Of a stretch of DNA of 64,000 bases, positions 28,078 through 36,583 are shown piece by piece. Location of the stretch: contig CAAGAN010000033.1 in assembly GCA_900767825.1 (NCBI GenBank), forward strand, positions 129,015 through 193,014, written 5' to 3'. The notes below the pieces were generated by a model that was not told the origin of the DNA, did no database searches, and saw nothing but the letters and a program-made list of their open reading frames with translations. The DNA is from Bacilli bacterium. GTDB lineage: Bacteria > Bacillota_I > Bacilli_A > RFN20 > CAG-826. A program made the position numbers and the translations under genes. Within the stretch, counting starts at the first letter, position 1. The number at the start of each line of letters is the position of its first letter.

Positions 28078-29887
28078 CGTCATCGTAATATTGGTCGTAT
28101 TCGCTATATTCGTCATCGATATCGCTTTCGTCGATATCATCGTAATCTAAGTTACTCTCTTCTTCTTCGATGGCGGAGAGCTCTTCATCAGTATAGACAG
28201 GGACTGCCTGAACTGCTGGCTTAGTTACTTCGCGCTTGACTTCCTCTTCTGTAATCTTACGTGGACGTTTTAGTTTAGAACCAGACTTGGTCTTCTTTTC
28301 CTTAGCGGATTCAAGTTCCTTTTCAAGGTCATCAAGAGAAGTTGTAGTCTTGACTTCGATAGTTTCCTTGATAGCTGGCTCTTCCTTAACCGGAGCAACA
28401 GTTTCTTCTTCCTTGACTTTGGCGGCTTCTTCTTCAAGGGCTTTTTGGGCCTTGACTTGTTCTAAGGCAGCCTTAGCTGGGTTAGTGGCTTCAAGAGGGA
28501 ACATATCTGGAGTGACGCTAGCTTTAGGGGCAACTTTTGGAGTTGGGGCAACTTCTTTTTCTTTGACCTCAACTTCATTTTCCTTTTCTTGTTTTTTGGC
28601 TTCTTCAAGGGCTTTTTCTTTTTCAAGACGTTCCACTTCTTCTTTAGCCTTCCTTGCCTCTTCTTCTTTTCTAGCTTGTTCAAGGGCTTTTTCTTCTTGT
28701 TCCTTGATGAAGGCTTGCTTTTCTTTTTGACGCTTATCTTCTTCATCAAGCTTTTGCCATTCTTCATATGTCAAGTATTCGATTTCATCCATCTTAGCCT
28801 TGGATTCTTCAATCATATTTAGCTTATAACCAGTAAGTTTGGAGGCTAGGAATAAGTTGGCCATCTTCTTGCCATAGCTAACAGGAAGTGTGCCATCTTT
28901 AATGATGACATCGGCTTCTTTATTTTCTTCATCTAGATTAAGTCCAATGACTTCAGCTGGACGGCAGGCTTCGATTATAAAGAAACCTGGGACATAGGAA
29001 TAATTGACTATATCAATCTTTTCCTTAGAAGATCCATTTCCTAATTGTTGGACAATCTTTTGGATTCTAGATCCACCTTGTCCAATGCAGGCCCCAGTCG
29101 CATCTACATCGGCTTTAGTAGAGGCAACTGCAACTTTAGAGCGGATACCAGCTTGTCTAGCAATAGCCTTGATAACTACGGTTCCATCATATATTTCATG
29201 AATTTCTTCTTCGAATAACTTTTTCAAGAATCCTTCGCTAGAACGGGTAGCTTCGATTTGAGGTCCTCTAGAAGGCTTGCCATCAATTGGGTTAGCGGAT
29301 TTGACTTCCTGGATATAGACCTTTATTTGGTCTCCGATACGGAAGATTTCATTTCCAATAAGTTCTTTCTTGCTTAATTCGACAAAAGTAGTCCCGATTG
29401 AGACGGTGACGGATTTATCATCAGTCTTCTCGACCGTGCCAACAAGCATCTCTCCAACTTTATCCTTATATATCTTATACAAAGCACCACGTTCGGCTTC
29501 TGCTAGTTTTTGGCGGAAGTTATTCTTGATGGCATTAGTTGTGACTTTAGAGATATCTTCTACTGGGCAAACTACATAATAATCATCCCCGGCAGCATAT
29601 TTTGGGCTCTTTAATCCTTCATTTGCCTCTTCGGTAGAGATTTCGACATAGTCATCTTTGACTTCGTCTACTACTTTCTTGACTTGTGCAAGGTCAACAT
29701 GTCCAGTAATCGGGTCAACATGGCAAACGACATTTGTGTCTTCCCATCCACCTAAATACTTGATGTAGGCTCTTACTATGGCCTCTTCCAAAGCGTGGAC
29801 TACTTCTTCATCGCTAAGTCCTTTGGAATCTGCAACACCTCTAAGGGCATCGACGAAGCTAATTTTTTCTTCAGTTTTCTTTTTCAT
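28067..29887 (-). CDS. nusA: Transcription termination/antitermination factor NusA with long charged C-terminal extension
   Basis: A 606-aa protein against about 370 aa in Bacillus. The N-terminal RNAP-binding domain is followed by S1 (GTVEKTDDKSVTVSIGTTFVE), KH1 with ACIGQGGSRIQKI, and KH2 up to about residue 370. Residues from about 375 to 606 are a low-complexity, Glu/Lys/Ala-rich stretch ending in an acidic tail (SDIDDEYSEYDQYYDDD). The tail may be disordered. It is the second gene of the rimP operon and overlaps ylxR. Confidence 0.95.
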   Translation of the reverse strand: MKKKTEEKISFVDALRGVADSKGLSDEEVVHALEEAIVRAYIKYLGGWEDTNVVCHVDPITGHVDLAQVKKVVDEVKDDYVEISTEEANEGLKSPKYAAGDDYYVVCPVEDISKVTTNAIKNNFRQKLAEAERGALYKIYKDKVGEMLVGTVEKTDDKSVTVSIGTTFVELSKKELIGNEIFRIGDQIKVYIQEVKSANPIDGKPSRGPQIEATRSSEGFLKKLFEEEIHEIYDGTVVIKAIARQAGIRSKVAVASTKADVDATGACIGQGGSRIQKIVQQLGNGSSKEKIDIVNYSYVPGFFIIEACRPAEVIGLNLDEENKEADVIIKDGTLPVSYGKKMANLFLASKLTGYKLNMIEESKAKMDEIEYLTYEEWQKLDEEDKRQKEKQAFIKEQEEKALEQARKEEEARKAKEEVERLEKEKALEEAKKQEKENEVEVKEKEVAPTPKVAPKASVTPDMFPLEATNPAKAALEQVKAQKALEEEAAKVKEEETVAPVKEEPAIKETIEVKTTTSLDDLEKELESAKEKKTKSGSKLKRPRKITEEEVKREVTKPAVQAVPVYTDEELSAIEEEESNLDYDDIDESDIDDEYSEYDQYYDDDGK

Positions 29888-29909
29888 TTTTATATTCCTA
29901 TTTTATTAA

Positions 29910-30374
29910 TCAAAATTTAATGGCTAACCTAGCCTTATCAATATCTTTCCTTGGGAAAGTTGCTTTAGTTAATTTTCCCTTTACCCTAAATTCCATAGTG
30001 GCGTTTTCTTGATTTATATCAATCAAAGTCCCTTCCAAGATATTCTCTCCCTTATATGGATGGGACAAATGGATATTTAGATAAGAAGAAGTATATTCGC
30101 CTAAATCTTCTAATCTTATTTTCTTTTCTGCACCAGCAGAAGAAACATCAAGGTTATAAGCCCCTTCGATTGGATCTTCTTTATCTAGAAGAGAAGAAAT
30201 CAAATCGGAAACTTCAACTATTTCATCAAGGCTAATCGGCTTAACTCTATCAACGGATATCGATAAGCTGGATAAAGGCTTTGAATAATTGAATTTAATT
30301 TCATACAGGGAATAGCCTAATTCAGTTAATGGCTTTTCAATAATTGAAGCGATTTTATTTGCAATATCTTCCAT
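29910..30374 (-). CDS. rimP: Ribosome maturation factor RimP
   Basis: A 154-aa 30S maturation factor. Recognisable segments are the N-terminal EKPLTELGYSLYEIKF, LDKEDPIEGAYNLDVSSAG (family: Y-x-L-E-V-S-S-P-G) and a C-terminal SH3-like half with GTLIDINQENATMEF. It heads the rimP-nusA-ylxR-ylxQ-infB-rbfA operon. The ATG has a GGAGG SD, and a hairpin sits in the 5' leader. Confidence 0.92.
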   Translation of the reverse strand: MEDIANKIASIIEKPLTELGYSLYEIKFNYSKPLSSLSISVDRVKPISLDEIVEVSDLISSLLDKEDPIEGAYNLDVSSAGAEKKIRLEDLGEYTSSYLNIHLSHPYKGENILEGTLIDINQENATMEFRVKGKLTKATFPRKDIDKARLAIKF

Positions 30375-30394
30375 TTACACCTCCTTAATAAGAG

Positions 30395-30415
30395 AAAGAG
30401 TGGCAATGCCACTCC
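30395..30415 (-). promoter_or_regulatory. Hairpin with T-rich tail in the rimP leader
   Basis: A perfect 7-bp inverted repeat (GAGTGGC/GCCACTC) with a 3-nt loop, followed on the reverse strand by TTTCTCTT, about 20 nt before the rimP ATG. It resembles a terminator or attenuator and could let NusA control its own operon. That is inference. Confidence 0.5.
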
Positions 30416-30461
30416 AAAATATTTGAAATAGCGGAACCTCTACGGGATTTCCAGCGAAGAT

Positions 30462-30491
30462 ATTGTAACATAATCCAAGCTTCTTTGTTAA
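30462..30491 (-). promoter_or_regulatory. rimP: Putative rimP operon promoter
   Basis: Reverse strand: TTAACA (5 of 6), 18-nt spacer, TACAAT (5 of 6). The transcript leader would be about 80 nt and contains the hairpin at 30395-30415. Confidence 0.5.
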
Positions 30492-30550
30492 GCCTAAAAG
30501 AAGAAAAAACCTTATAAATTGATAAATTATTTTTAGTTTAATAAAAATAG

Positions 30551-30574
30551 CAAAAACCCCGAATTAACGAGGCT
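30551..30574 (-). terminator. Intrinsic terminator after the 30595 membrane protein gene
   Basis: Reverse strand: stem CCTCG/CGGGG (one G-U), 6-nt loop, then a TTTTT run, 21 nt beyond the stop codon. Confidence 0.6.
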
Positions 30575-30594
30575 TATATACTTCTTAACCTATT

Positions 30595-31518
30595 TTATTC
30601 TTCCTTAGCCAAGACAAGGTTATTTTTATAATTGATAATGAAATAATAAATATAACTTCCTAACGGAACTAGAATAGCCAAAAGACACAAAATAAGAGGT
30701 CCAGTCATCTTAGAAGTCATAAATAGCAATGGGAAATTACCCATCATGGATAAAGAGAGGAATGTTGGTTTAATTGAGAAGACTATCAAGAAATAGGCAA
30801 CTAGGAACAGTCCAATAAGAGAGAATATAAAAGAAGTCTTCTTTCCTTTCTTTATTCGTTCAATCCCTTCTTTTTCTTCATTGTAGCAAACAAAGAAAAT
30901 CTCTAGGAACGGAAGGAAAGCGAATAATAAATAAACGCTTAAGCAGCAAAAGAAATTATCAAAACTCCTATCGAAGTTGACAAAAGAAATCAAGAAATCA
31001 CCAAGGAAGAAAGATGCAAAAAGGGAGAATATAGTCCTTAAAATAACAAATATTACGTGACTATCCCCTACTTTTAATCCATATTCGAATCCCTTCTTCC
31101 TAAATCCAAAATAGGAATATAGACCACCTACGATGCAAAACAAGAAGCCAAGCAAGAATGAATCGAGAGGATAAATTGCAGTCGCACGGTCAATTATAAA
31201 CCCTTTATAAGTCCCGTTACTTAGGAATATTACATCTAATAGAACAATGATAAATCCTAGAATAGATAAAGCTAGCCCATTGCCTTTCAAAGCTAGTTTC
31301 TGCCTATCTTTATTTTTATAGAAGAAGCAAAAATGATAAGCATGATAAAAATAGAAAAGGCCAAGGCAAGATAGATATAAAGGCATGAATGTAGGAAGGA
31401 AGACTAGGCTAGAACCAACATCCTGAATAAAGAACCATCCAATGAAAAATATAGGTAGTCCTGAGAAAGTTAGTAACAAGGCATCTATTAATTTATAGAT
31501 ATAATCGTATTTTTTCAT
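30595..31518 (-). CDS. Hypothetical polytopic membrane protein
   Basis: A 307-aa protein made largely of hydrophobic helices (about eight or nine). Short basic loops and one charged loop near residue 225 (EEKEGIERIKKGKKTS) separate them. No family is recognised. Its start codon immediately abuts the stop of the upstream lipoprotein phosphoesterase gene (TAAATG), so the two are cotranscribed and perhaps work together at the membrane. Its function is unknown. Confidence 0.65.
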   Translation of the reverse strand: MKKYDYIYKLIDALLLTFSGLPIFFIGWFFIQDVGSSLVFLPTFMPLYLSCLGLFYFYHAYHFCFFYKNKDRQKLALKGNGLALSILGFIIVLLDVIFLSNGTYKGFIIDRATAIYPLDSFLLGFLFCIVGGLYSYFGFRKKGFEYGLKVGDSHVIFVILRTIFSLFASFFLGDFLISFVNFDRSFDNFFCCLSVYLLFAFLPFLEIFFVCYNEEKEGIERIKKGKKTSFIFSLIGLFLVAYFLIVFSIKPTFLSLSMMGNFPLLFMTSKMTGPLILCLLAILVPLGSYIYYFIINYKNNLVLAKEE

Positions 31519-32595
31519 TTAGAACAAAGCCTCCAATGAATAATTTAATGAATAATCTAGGTTAGCCCTATGCATTGAATATGTTCCATCCTTATTTATT
31601 TTAATAAGGTTTCCTCCTTGCATATCATCTCTATAAGAGAGACCATTCCCGGATTTAAGTCCATAGCAAAGTGCAATTGGATCATCTTTTTTGGATTCGT
31701 CTAGATAATATTCGGCACAGAAATTATTCTTATGGTCATGACCAACAGAAATAGCCTTCGTTGAACCTAGTTTCTCCGCTACTTCAAAGAAGCTAGTCCT
31801 TTTATAACCTGCGAATACCTGGGTAGTCCCTAGTCCTTCTACTTCATAAGGATATTCATTCATCGTGCCAGAGAAATTCCTTATTTTTCCTGGAGTAGAT
31901 TCGTTTGCTTTCCCGTAAGCATGTCTATAGGCATATTCAAATTCCCATAAAGGAATATGGAAATAACATAACGATTTGGAATTTGGGTTAGATTGTTGGG
32001 CTAGTTTTACTTGGTTTTCATACCAGCTAATCTGTTCATCATGAATTACATCATATGGGATTTTAAAGCTGCCAGGATTAAGGGAGCCTGAATCAAGGCA
32101 GTAAAGCTGCCAGGCTAATTTAGTACCATCTTTGATATTGATTACAAAATTAGTATTCCCGAACAAATCATCATCTTGATAAGTATTGAGGCATTTGCTC
32201 CTTTTTAGGCCTTCCCTAATTGGAAAGAGCTTATCATAGAAGCCTTGTTCATCATGGTTTCCATAGACAAAAGCAAAATAGGAACAACTAGACTCTTCGA
32301 TAATATCTAATAAAGATGTGTAGCTACTTGCATTTGCAGATAAAACCTGGTCGCCGGTCATGATAACTATGTCGGCTTCAGTTTTCTTGATTAATGTTTG
32401 AAGGTATTCCCTTTGCTCTTCTTTATCGGTTGCAAAGGAAAAATGTATATCCGCGAGTTGAAGGATATTTAGGCTAGACTTGGAGCCGAATTCAATTGTC
32501 TTGATATAATCTTCCAAAGGATAGGTCTTATTCGCTGAACAAGAGAAACATAGAAGGCCAAGCATGCCTAGGGCAATAATTTTATTTTTATTCAT
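31519..32595 (-). CDS. Lipoprotein metallophosphoesterase
   Basis: A 358-aa calcineurin-like phosphoesterase with a lipoprotein signal (lipobox CFSC, acylated Cys near residue 19). Metal-binding motifs are in order: LADIHFSF, MTGDQVLS, YGNHDE, then a FHIPL segment and VGHDHKNN. It should sit on the outer membrane face and hydrolyse an exogenous phosphoester or phosphate chain. No SD is visible, and TAGAAT lies 7 nt before the ATG, so the mRNA may be leaderless. Confidence 0.85.
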   Translation of the reverse strand: MNKNKIIALGMLGLLCFSCSANKTYPLEDYIKTIEFGSKSSLNILQLADIHFSFATDKEEQREYLQTLIKKTEADIVIMTGDQVLSANASSYTSLLDIIEESSCSYFAFVYGNHDEQGFYDKLFPIREGLKRSKCLNTYQDDDLFGNTNFVINIKDGTKLAWQLYCLDSGSLNPGSFKIPYDVIHDEQISWYENQVKLAQQSNPNSKSLCYFHIPLWEFEYAYRHAYGKANESTPGKIRNFSGTMNEYPYEVEGLGTTQVFAGYKRTSFFEVAEKLGSTKAISVGHDHKNNFCAEYYLDESKKDDPIALCYGLKSGNGLSYRDDMQGGNLIKINKDGTYSMHRANLDYSLNYSLEALF

Positions 32596-32602
32596 AGGAC
32601 TT

Positions 32603-32608
32603 ATTCTA
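32603..32608 (-). promoter_or_regulatory. -10-like hexamer 7 nt before the phosphoesterase ATG
   Basis: Reverse strand TAGAAT followed by AAGTCCT and the ATG at 32595. It matches 5 of 6 bases of TATAAT. No good -35 or SD is seen. Confidence 0.3.
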
Positions 32609-32687
32609 CTAGGAACAAAAAGAAAATAGTAGATGATAAACTATGAAATTTAATAATAGATAAGTAATAGACTTCAATTTATAAAAA

Positions 32688-32711
32688 TAAAAACAATAGT
32701 TTTATAACTAT
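32688..32711 (-). terminator. Weak AT-rich hairpin after the MBL hydrolase gene
   Basis: Inverted repeat ATAGTT/AACTAT with a 4-nt loop and a T-rich 3' side on the reverse strand, about 50 nt after the MBL gene stop. It is AT-only and therefore a weak terminator candidate. Confidence 0.3.
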
Positions 32712-32761
32712 CAATATTTCGTATCTATCGAATATATTTATTTTCTTTAATACTTACTTAT

Positions 32762-33442
32762 TTATTTATAAAGCTTAGCAATGTTAAATCCATCTTCTTT
32801 GGCTTTACCAACATCAAAAGAAGAATTCATATGCATGATATAGACTTTATTCCTTAACTTTGGCTCAATAAATTCTTTTAATTCTTTATAGCCCAAATGA
32901 AAGCTAGATTGAACCGGGGCAACATCAACATAAAGATAATCAAGTTTATTGTCTTTTAATAACTTCAAGGCATTTTGATTTAAAACCGAATTATCCCCAG
33001 AATAATAGAAACTAGTAACCCCATCATCAATAAAATAAGAATAGCTATTTTCGATATGGACGGCAGGTTCTAAATGGAAATGAATCCCAAATATATTCCC
33101 GTCTAAAGAAGAAATAATATCCTCTTCATTTAATGGATATAATTTGACCGCATCGATTAATTTATCTTTAGAAGGATAGATAATAGTTAGCTTCTTGTCT
33201 TTATTAAAAACCTTAACAAAGCAAATCGCTTCACCTAAAGAACCTATATGATCTAGATGGAGATGGGTAATAAAAATAACAATGTTATCGATATTATCAA
33301 ATAATTTTAGATATATGGCTTTTTGGAAAATAGCTTGCCCTACATCAAAAAGAAATAATGTCCTGTCTTTAACAAAAAATGATGAGTTATTGCCATTAAT
33401 GTAATTAAAGGCATCGCCGTTACCTAAAAATAATAATTCCAT
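32762..33442 (-). CDS. MBL-fold metal-dependent hydrolase (RNase Z/PhnP-like fold)
   Basis: A metallo-beta-lactamase fold protein of 226 aa. The active-site motif is FITHLHLDHIGS (HxHxDH). A later His (PAVHIENSYSY), Asp (YYSGDNS) and a final His (YIMHMNSS) complete the metal site. The fold class includes RNase Z and the PhnP cyclic phosphodiesterase, so the substrate cannot be set from sequence. The ATG at 33442 is chosen over an upstream in-frame start because it follows the kinase stop by 1 nt (TGATATG). It closes the transporter operon. Confidence 0.8.
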   Translation of the reverse strand: MELLFLGNGDAFNYINGNNSSFFVKDRTLFLFDVGQAIFQKAIYLKLFDNIDNIVIFITHLHLDHIGSLGEAICFVKVFNKDKKLTIIYPSKDKLIDAVKLYPLNEEDIISSLDGNIFGIHFHLEPAVHIENSYSYFIDDGVTSFYYSGDNSVLNQNALKLLKDNKLDYLYVDVAPVQSSFHLGYKELKEFIEPKLRNKVYIMHMNSSFDVGKAKEDGFNIAKLYK

Positions 33443-33443
33443 A

Positions 33444-33905
33444 TCACCAATTATATTCCTTAATCTCATCATAATGGGAGATGTTTTCTTGTTTAGGATA
33501 GCTAAATCTAGAATACATTTCTCTAATTACTTGTTCAGGAACAACCTTATCTTCTTTTCTATTCTTATTTCTTCTAATTATTTCTTCTAGAGGAACTCTT
33601 AACATTATAAGGATCGTTTTATCTTGCCCTTTGATTCTAGAAAGAAAATATTCCCGCCTAGAATCATCAAGAAAAGTCGAATCCAAGACGATTGTTATAT
33701 CTTTATTAGATTTAAATAAATCGTTTGTTTCTTCTATCATCTTGTCATAGACAATATTCATATCCTTAAGCAAGATGTGATAAGAAGAAGTCAAAGAATA
33801 ACGGATTTCATCGCTAGAAATAACTTTGGCATCCTTAAAATATTCTTTAGCAAAACTAGATTTGCCACTCCCTGCAACTCCAGAAAGCAATACCAAAGTA
33901 TTCAT
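33444..33905 (-). CDS. P-loop kinase of the AAA_33/polynucleotide kinase-like family
   Basis: A 153-aa P-loop protein. Walker A is LSGVAGSGKSSFAKE at residues 7-21, followed by VISSDEIRYSL and a LDSTFLDDSRREYFLSRI segment typical of polynucleotide-kinase-like phosphotransferases. An Arg-rich lid (RVPLEEIIRRNKNR) is near residue 105. Substrate could be an RNA/DNA end, a sugar or a nucleoside; it is not resolved here. It sits between phnE2 and the MBL gene with TGATATG junctions on both sides, so it is tightly coupled to the transporter. Confidence 0.75.
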   Translation of the reverse strand: MNTLVLLSGVAGSGKSSFAKEYFKDAKVISSDEIRYSLTSSYHILLKDMNIVYDKMIEETNDLFKSNKDITIVLDSTFLDDSRREYFLSRIKGQDKTILIMLRVPLEEIIRRNKNRKEDKVVPEQVIREMYSRFSYPKQENISHYDEIKEYNW

Positions 33906-33906
33906 A

Positions 33907-34803
33907 TCAAAGAAGTTTTTTCCTTAAGGTGCTAGAAATCAAATCTATCACGATTACTAGGAATATGACTCCATATAAAACTGCAGCTAATTGGGACCAA
34001 TTCTCGCCTGAAGAATAAATTGAAATTGGATAGCCAACTCCCCCTGCCCCAACTAAACCAAGCAAAGAAGCAGTCCTGACATTCAAATCGAATCTATATA
34101 GGATTACGGAAAGGAAATTAGGCGCAACCTGTGGAACTACCCCTAATTGAATCCTAGTAAAAGCGCTCGCCCCGACTGCATCAAGAGCCTCCAACGGTTC
34201 TTTTGAAATCATATCTAGTTGCTCGGCATACATCTTCCCAATCATTCCGATTGAATGGATGGAAAGTACCATGACACCAGTAAAAGCCCCAAAGCCGAAT
34301 ACTTGAATCAATATCAAGCCTAATAAGATTTCAGGGAATGTACGGATAGTAATAAGAATGACTTCAGATATTATTGACCATTTCCCTACAATCATCTTCG
34401 AAGCAAGGAAGCCAAATGGAATCGATAAAAGTGAGGCAACTGTAGTCCCAACAAAGGCAATCGCAAAAGTCTCGATTATTTGATAGACGACAGAATCGGT
34501 AAATTCAAATAAAGAATTCGGATTGGCCCCGAACATATAATCAAAATCAGGATGGATAAATCCTTCCATCATCTTGCCAAGTTTTGCCCAGTTAGGATTC
34601 TTGAAATGTTCAAAAGTCCCGCAGTCAAGGCTAAACCAAAGCAAAACAGCAGCAATAACCCCAAAGAAAACTAGATTATAAATCCATTTCTTAGGCCTAC
34701 AAGAATATGCATCTTCAACACTAGTAAAATGATGAATTACCTTATGGAAAACCTTTTTATACCAAGGAAGGGCATCATATGCTTCTTTTTCAATACTTTT
34801 CAT
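33907..34803 (-). CDS. phnE: Phosphonate-type ABC transporter permease (second)
   Basis: A 298-aa membrane permease with about six helices. The inner-membrane EAA loop reads EALDAVGASAFTRIQLGVVPQV, the site that contacts the ATPase. The C-terminal LGLVGAGGVGYPI segment is characteristic of PhnE permeases. It overlaps the first permease gene by 4 nt (ATGA) and is read as the fourth gene of the phnD-phnC-phnE-phnE order. A soluble N-terminal stretch of about 50 residues precedes helix 1. Confidence 0.9.
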   Translation of the reverse strand: MKSIEKEAYDALPWYKKVFHKVIHHFTSVEDAYSCRPKKWIYNLVFFGVIAAVLLWFSLDCGTFEHFKNPNWAKLGKMMEGFIHPDFDYMFGANPNSLFEFTDSVVYQIIETFAIAFVGTTVASLLSIPFGFLASKMIVGKWSIISEVILITIRTFPEILLGLILIQVFGFGAFTGVMVLSIHSIGMIGKMYAEQLDMISKEPLEALDAVGASAFTRIQLGVVPQVAPNFLSVILYRFDLNVRTASLLGLVGAGGVGYPISIYSSGENWSQLAAVLYGVIFLVIVIDLISSTLRKKLL

Positions 34804-35744
34804 TGAATTACCCTCCTTCTTAGATAATTAGAAACTAACTGTAAGACAAATACTACGATAAATAATGGGACTAATATTGCCCCTACTTTATCCCATTGGG
34901 TGGCACTTGTCGCATCAGAAAGAAGCTGTCCGATTCCGCCTGCCCCGACAAAGCCTAAGACAACCGAGGCACGAATATTAATTTCGAATGTATAGACAAA
35001 GTTAGACATAAACATTGGATAGACACTTGGATGAAGTCCGTTCCAATAAGCCTCTAACCTATTCGCCCCATTAGAAATACATACTTCAAATGGATTCATA
35101 TCTTGGGTTTCGATATATTCGTACATCAATTTGAAGATAATCCCAAATGTGAATATAGTCATGGCAAATATACCGGCCGTATTGTTATATCCATAGAATA
35201 TAGCCCCAATAATGGCTAAAACGAATGTTGGGATAGTCCTAATAATATTGATAATTACCCTGACAACTATATTTACTGGTTTATTTTTAGTGACGTTATT
35301 TGATGCTAGCAAATAAAATGGAACCGCTAATAAAGTACCTAATACAGTTGCGATAAATACCATCTCCACAGTTTCCCAAATACGTTTGCAGGCAACATTA
35401 AATAAATAGTCCCACCAGGCATCTTTAGTTTTTAAACTCCATTTAGAAGGAGTGAATAGCTGCGATACGATTTCAGGAATCTTATCCCATCTAATTCTTA
35501 CGGTTGAATCTAACCTGGTAAAAGATGCACAAAGGATAAATAAAGCAACAATAGCAACGATGGCTATATAAACTCCTAACGGCCTTTTCTTTTCGATTAT
35601 CTTATCTTCGTTACCATTATCAAAGGTAACTCTTACTTGCTTATACCTAACTTTATGGAAAAAAGCCCTGACTTTATCGAATTTAGGGGAAGCAAAATAA
35701 GTTGATAATGGGGTTTTAGAAGAATTATTTTGCTTCTTTTTCAT
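34800..35744 (-). CDS. phnE: Phosphonate-type ABC transporter permease (first)
   Basis: A 314-aa permease of the PhnE family with a soluble N-terminal tail (about 65 residues) and five or six helices. The EAA-like loop reads [24 protein letters not shown] and the C-terminal [13 protein letters not shown] is conserved in PhnE. The reading frame could extend to 35771, but the ATG at 35744, after a GGGGTGG-like SD and overlapping the phnC end by 20 nt, is preferred. It probably pairs with the second PhnE as a heterodimer. Confidence 0.9.
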   Translation of the reverse strand: MKKKQNNSSKTPLSTYFASPKFDKVRAFFHKVRYKQVRVTFDNGNEDKIIEKKRPLGVYIAIVAIVALFILCASFTRLDSTVRIRWDKIPEIVSQLFTPSKWSLKTKDAWWDYLFNVACKRIWETVEMVFIATVLGTLLAVPFYLLASNNVTKNKPVNIVVRVIINIIRTIPTFVLAIIGAIFYGYNNTAGIFAMTIFTFGIIFKLMYEYIETQDMNPFEVCISNGANRLEAYWNGLHPSVYPMFMSNFVYTFEINIRASVVLGFVGAGGIGQLLSDATSATQWDKVGAILVPLFIVVFVLQLVSNYLRRRVIQ

Positions 35745-36513
35745 GATCTTCCACCCCGAGTTTCTCTTCACGTTTTAAAGCACGTCCATAAATCTTAAGG
35801 AGTACATCGTCTGTTACTTCTTCTTTTGGACCGTCAAAAACAATTTCCCCAGCCTTAATGCCGATTATCCTAGTCGCATATTTAATAGCCAAGTCGACGT
35901 GATGCATATTAGCAATTATAGTTATGCCTTCTTCTTGGTTGATTCGCTTAAAATCATCCATTACCGATAAAGTTGTTATAGGATCAAGAGAAGCAACTGG
36001 TTCATCTGCTAAAATTAGTTGAGGTTGTTGGCAAAGCGCCCTAGCAAGAGCTACTCTTTGTTGCTGCCCGCCACTAAGTTGATCGGCCCTAGTATAGGCT
36101 TTGTCTAATATTCCTAGTTTATCTAGACATCTTAAGGCAAGCATTTTCTCTTCTTTGCTATAAATGGAGAAAAGACAAGAGAATGTATTATGGTATCCAA
36201 CTCTACCAGACAATACATTTTTATAAACACTAGAACGCTTTACCAAATTGAATGATTGGAAAATCATCCCTATATGACGTCTTATTTCCCTTAATTCCTT
36301 GCCTTTGGCTTTGGATATGTCTTTGTTATCGACATAAAGTTCACCCTCGCTAATTGGATGCATCTTGTTTATTGTCCTAATAAGGGTAGATTTACCAGCC
36401 CCAGAAAGGCCGATAATGCAGACAAATTCGCCATCTTTTATAGTAAGGTTTATATTTTTCAAGGCAGTGAATCCGTTTGGATAGGTTTTGGTAACGTTTT
36501 TAAATTCAATCAT
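35725..36513 (-). CDS. phnC: Phosphonate-type ABC transporter ATP-binding protein
   Basis: A 262-aa ATPase. Walker [16 protein letters not shown]-loop MIFQSFNLV, signature [15 protein letters not shown], Walker B LILADEP and the H-loop [10 protein letters not shown] are all present. PhnC-type features are the RRHIGMIFQ and [13 protein letters not shown] segments. It powers import with the two PhnE permeases and the PhnD binding protein. The product energises uptake of a phosphonate, phosphite or related anion; the actual substrate is not shown. Confidence 0.93.
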   Translation of the reverse strand: MIEFKNVTKTYPNGFTALKNINLTIKDGEFVCIIGLSGAGKSTLIRTINKMHPISEGELYVDNKDISKAKGKELREIRRHIGMIFQSFNLVKRSSVYKNVLSGRVGYHNTFSCLFSIYSKEEKMLALRCLDKLGILDKAYTRADQLSGGQQQRVALARALCQQPQLILADEPVASLDPITTLSVMDDFKRINQEEGITIIANMHHVDLAIKYATRIIGIKAGEIVFDGPKEEVTDDVLLKIYGRALKREEKLGVEDHEKEAK

Positions 36514-36538
36514 TGTTTTTTCTCCGTCTATATCTAGG

Positions 36539-36564
36539 AAAAGGGGGAGCCAACTAGCTCCCCC
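36539..36564 (-). terminator. Strong hairpin between phnD and phnC
   Basis: Perfect 8-bp stem GGGGGAGC/GCTCCCCC with a 6-nt loop, followed by TTTT on the reverse strand. It sits in the 70-nt gap. The short T run suggests partial termination or mRNA end protection, giving more binding protein than ATPase and permease. Confidence 0.65.
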
Positions 36565-36583
36565 AGTAGAGGATTAATTTAAA

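Noticed and set aside
28236..28730. A 164-codon plus-strand Ser-rich frame opposite the NusA tail.
   Set aside because: It arises from the repetitive Glu/Lys codons of the NusA C-terminal extension read on the other strand.
33444..33905. Naming the operon kinase PhnN (ribose 1,5-bisphosphokinase).
   Set aside because: The sequence follows the polynucleotide-kinase-like AAA_33 pattern (LDST...SRREY) and lacks the guanylate-kinase-like signatures of PhnN; only the context suggests the analogy.
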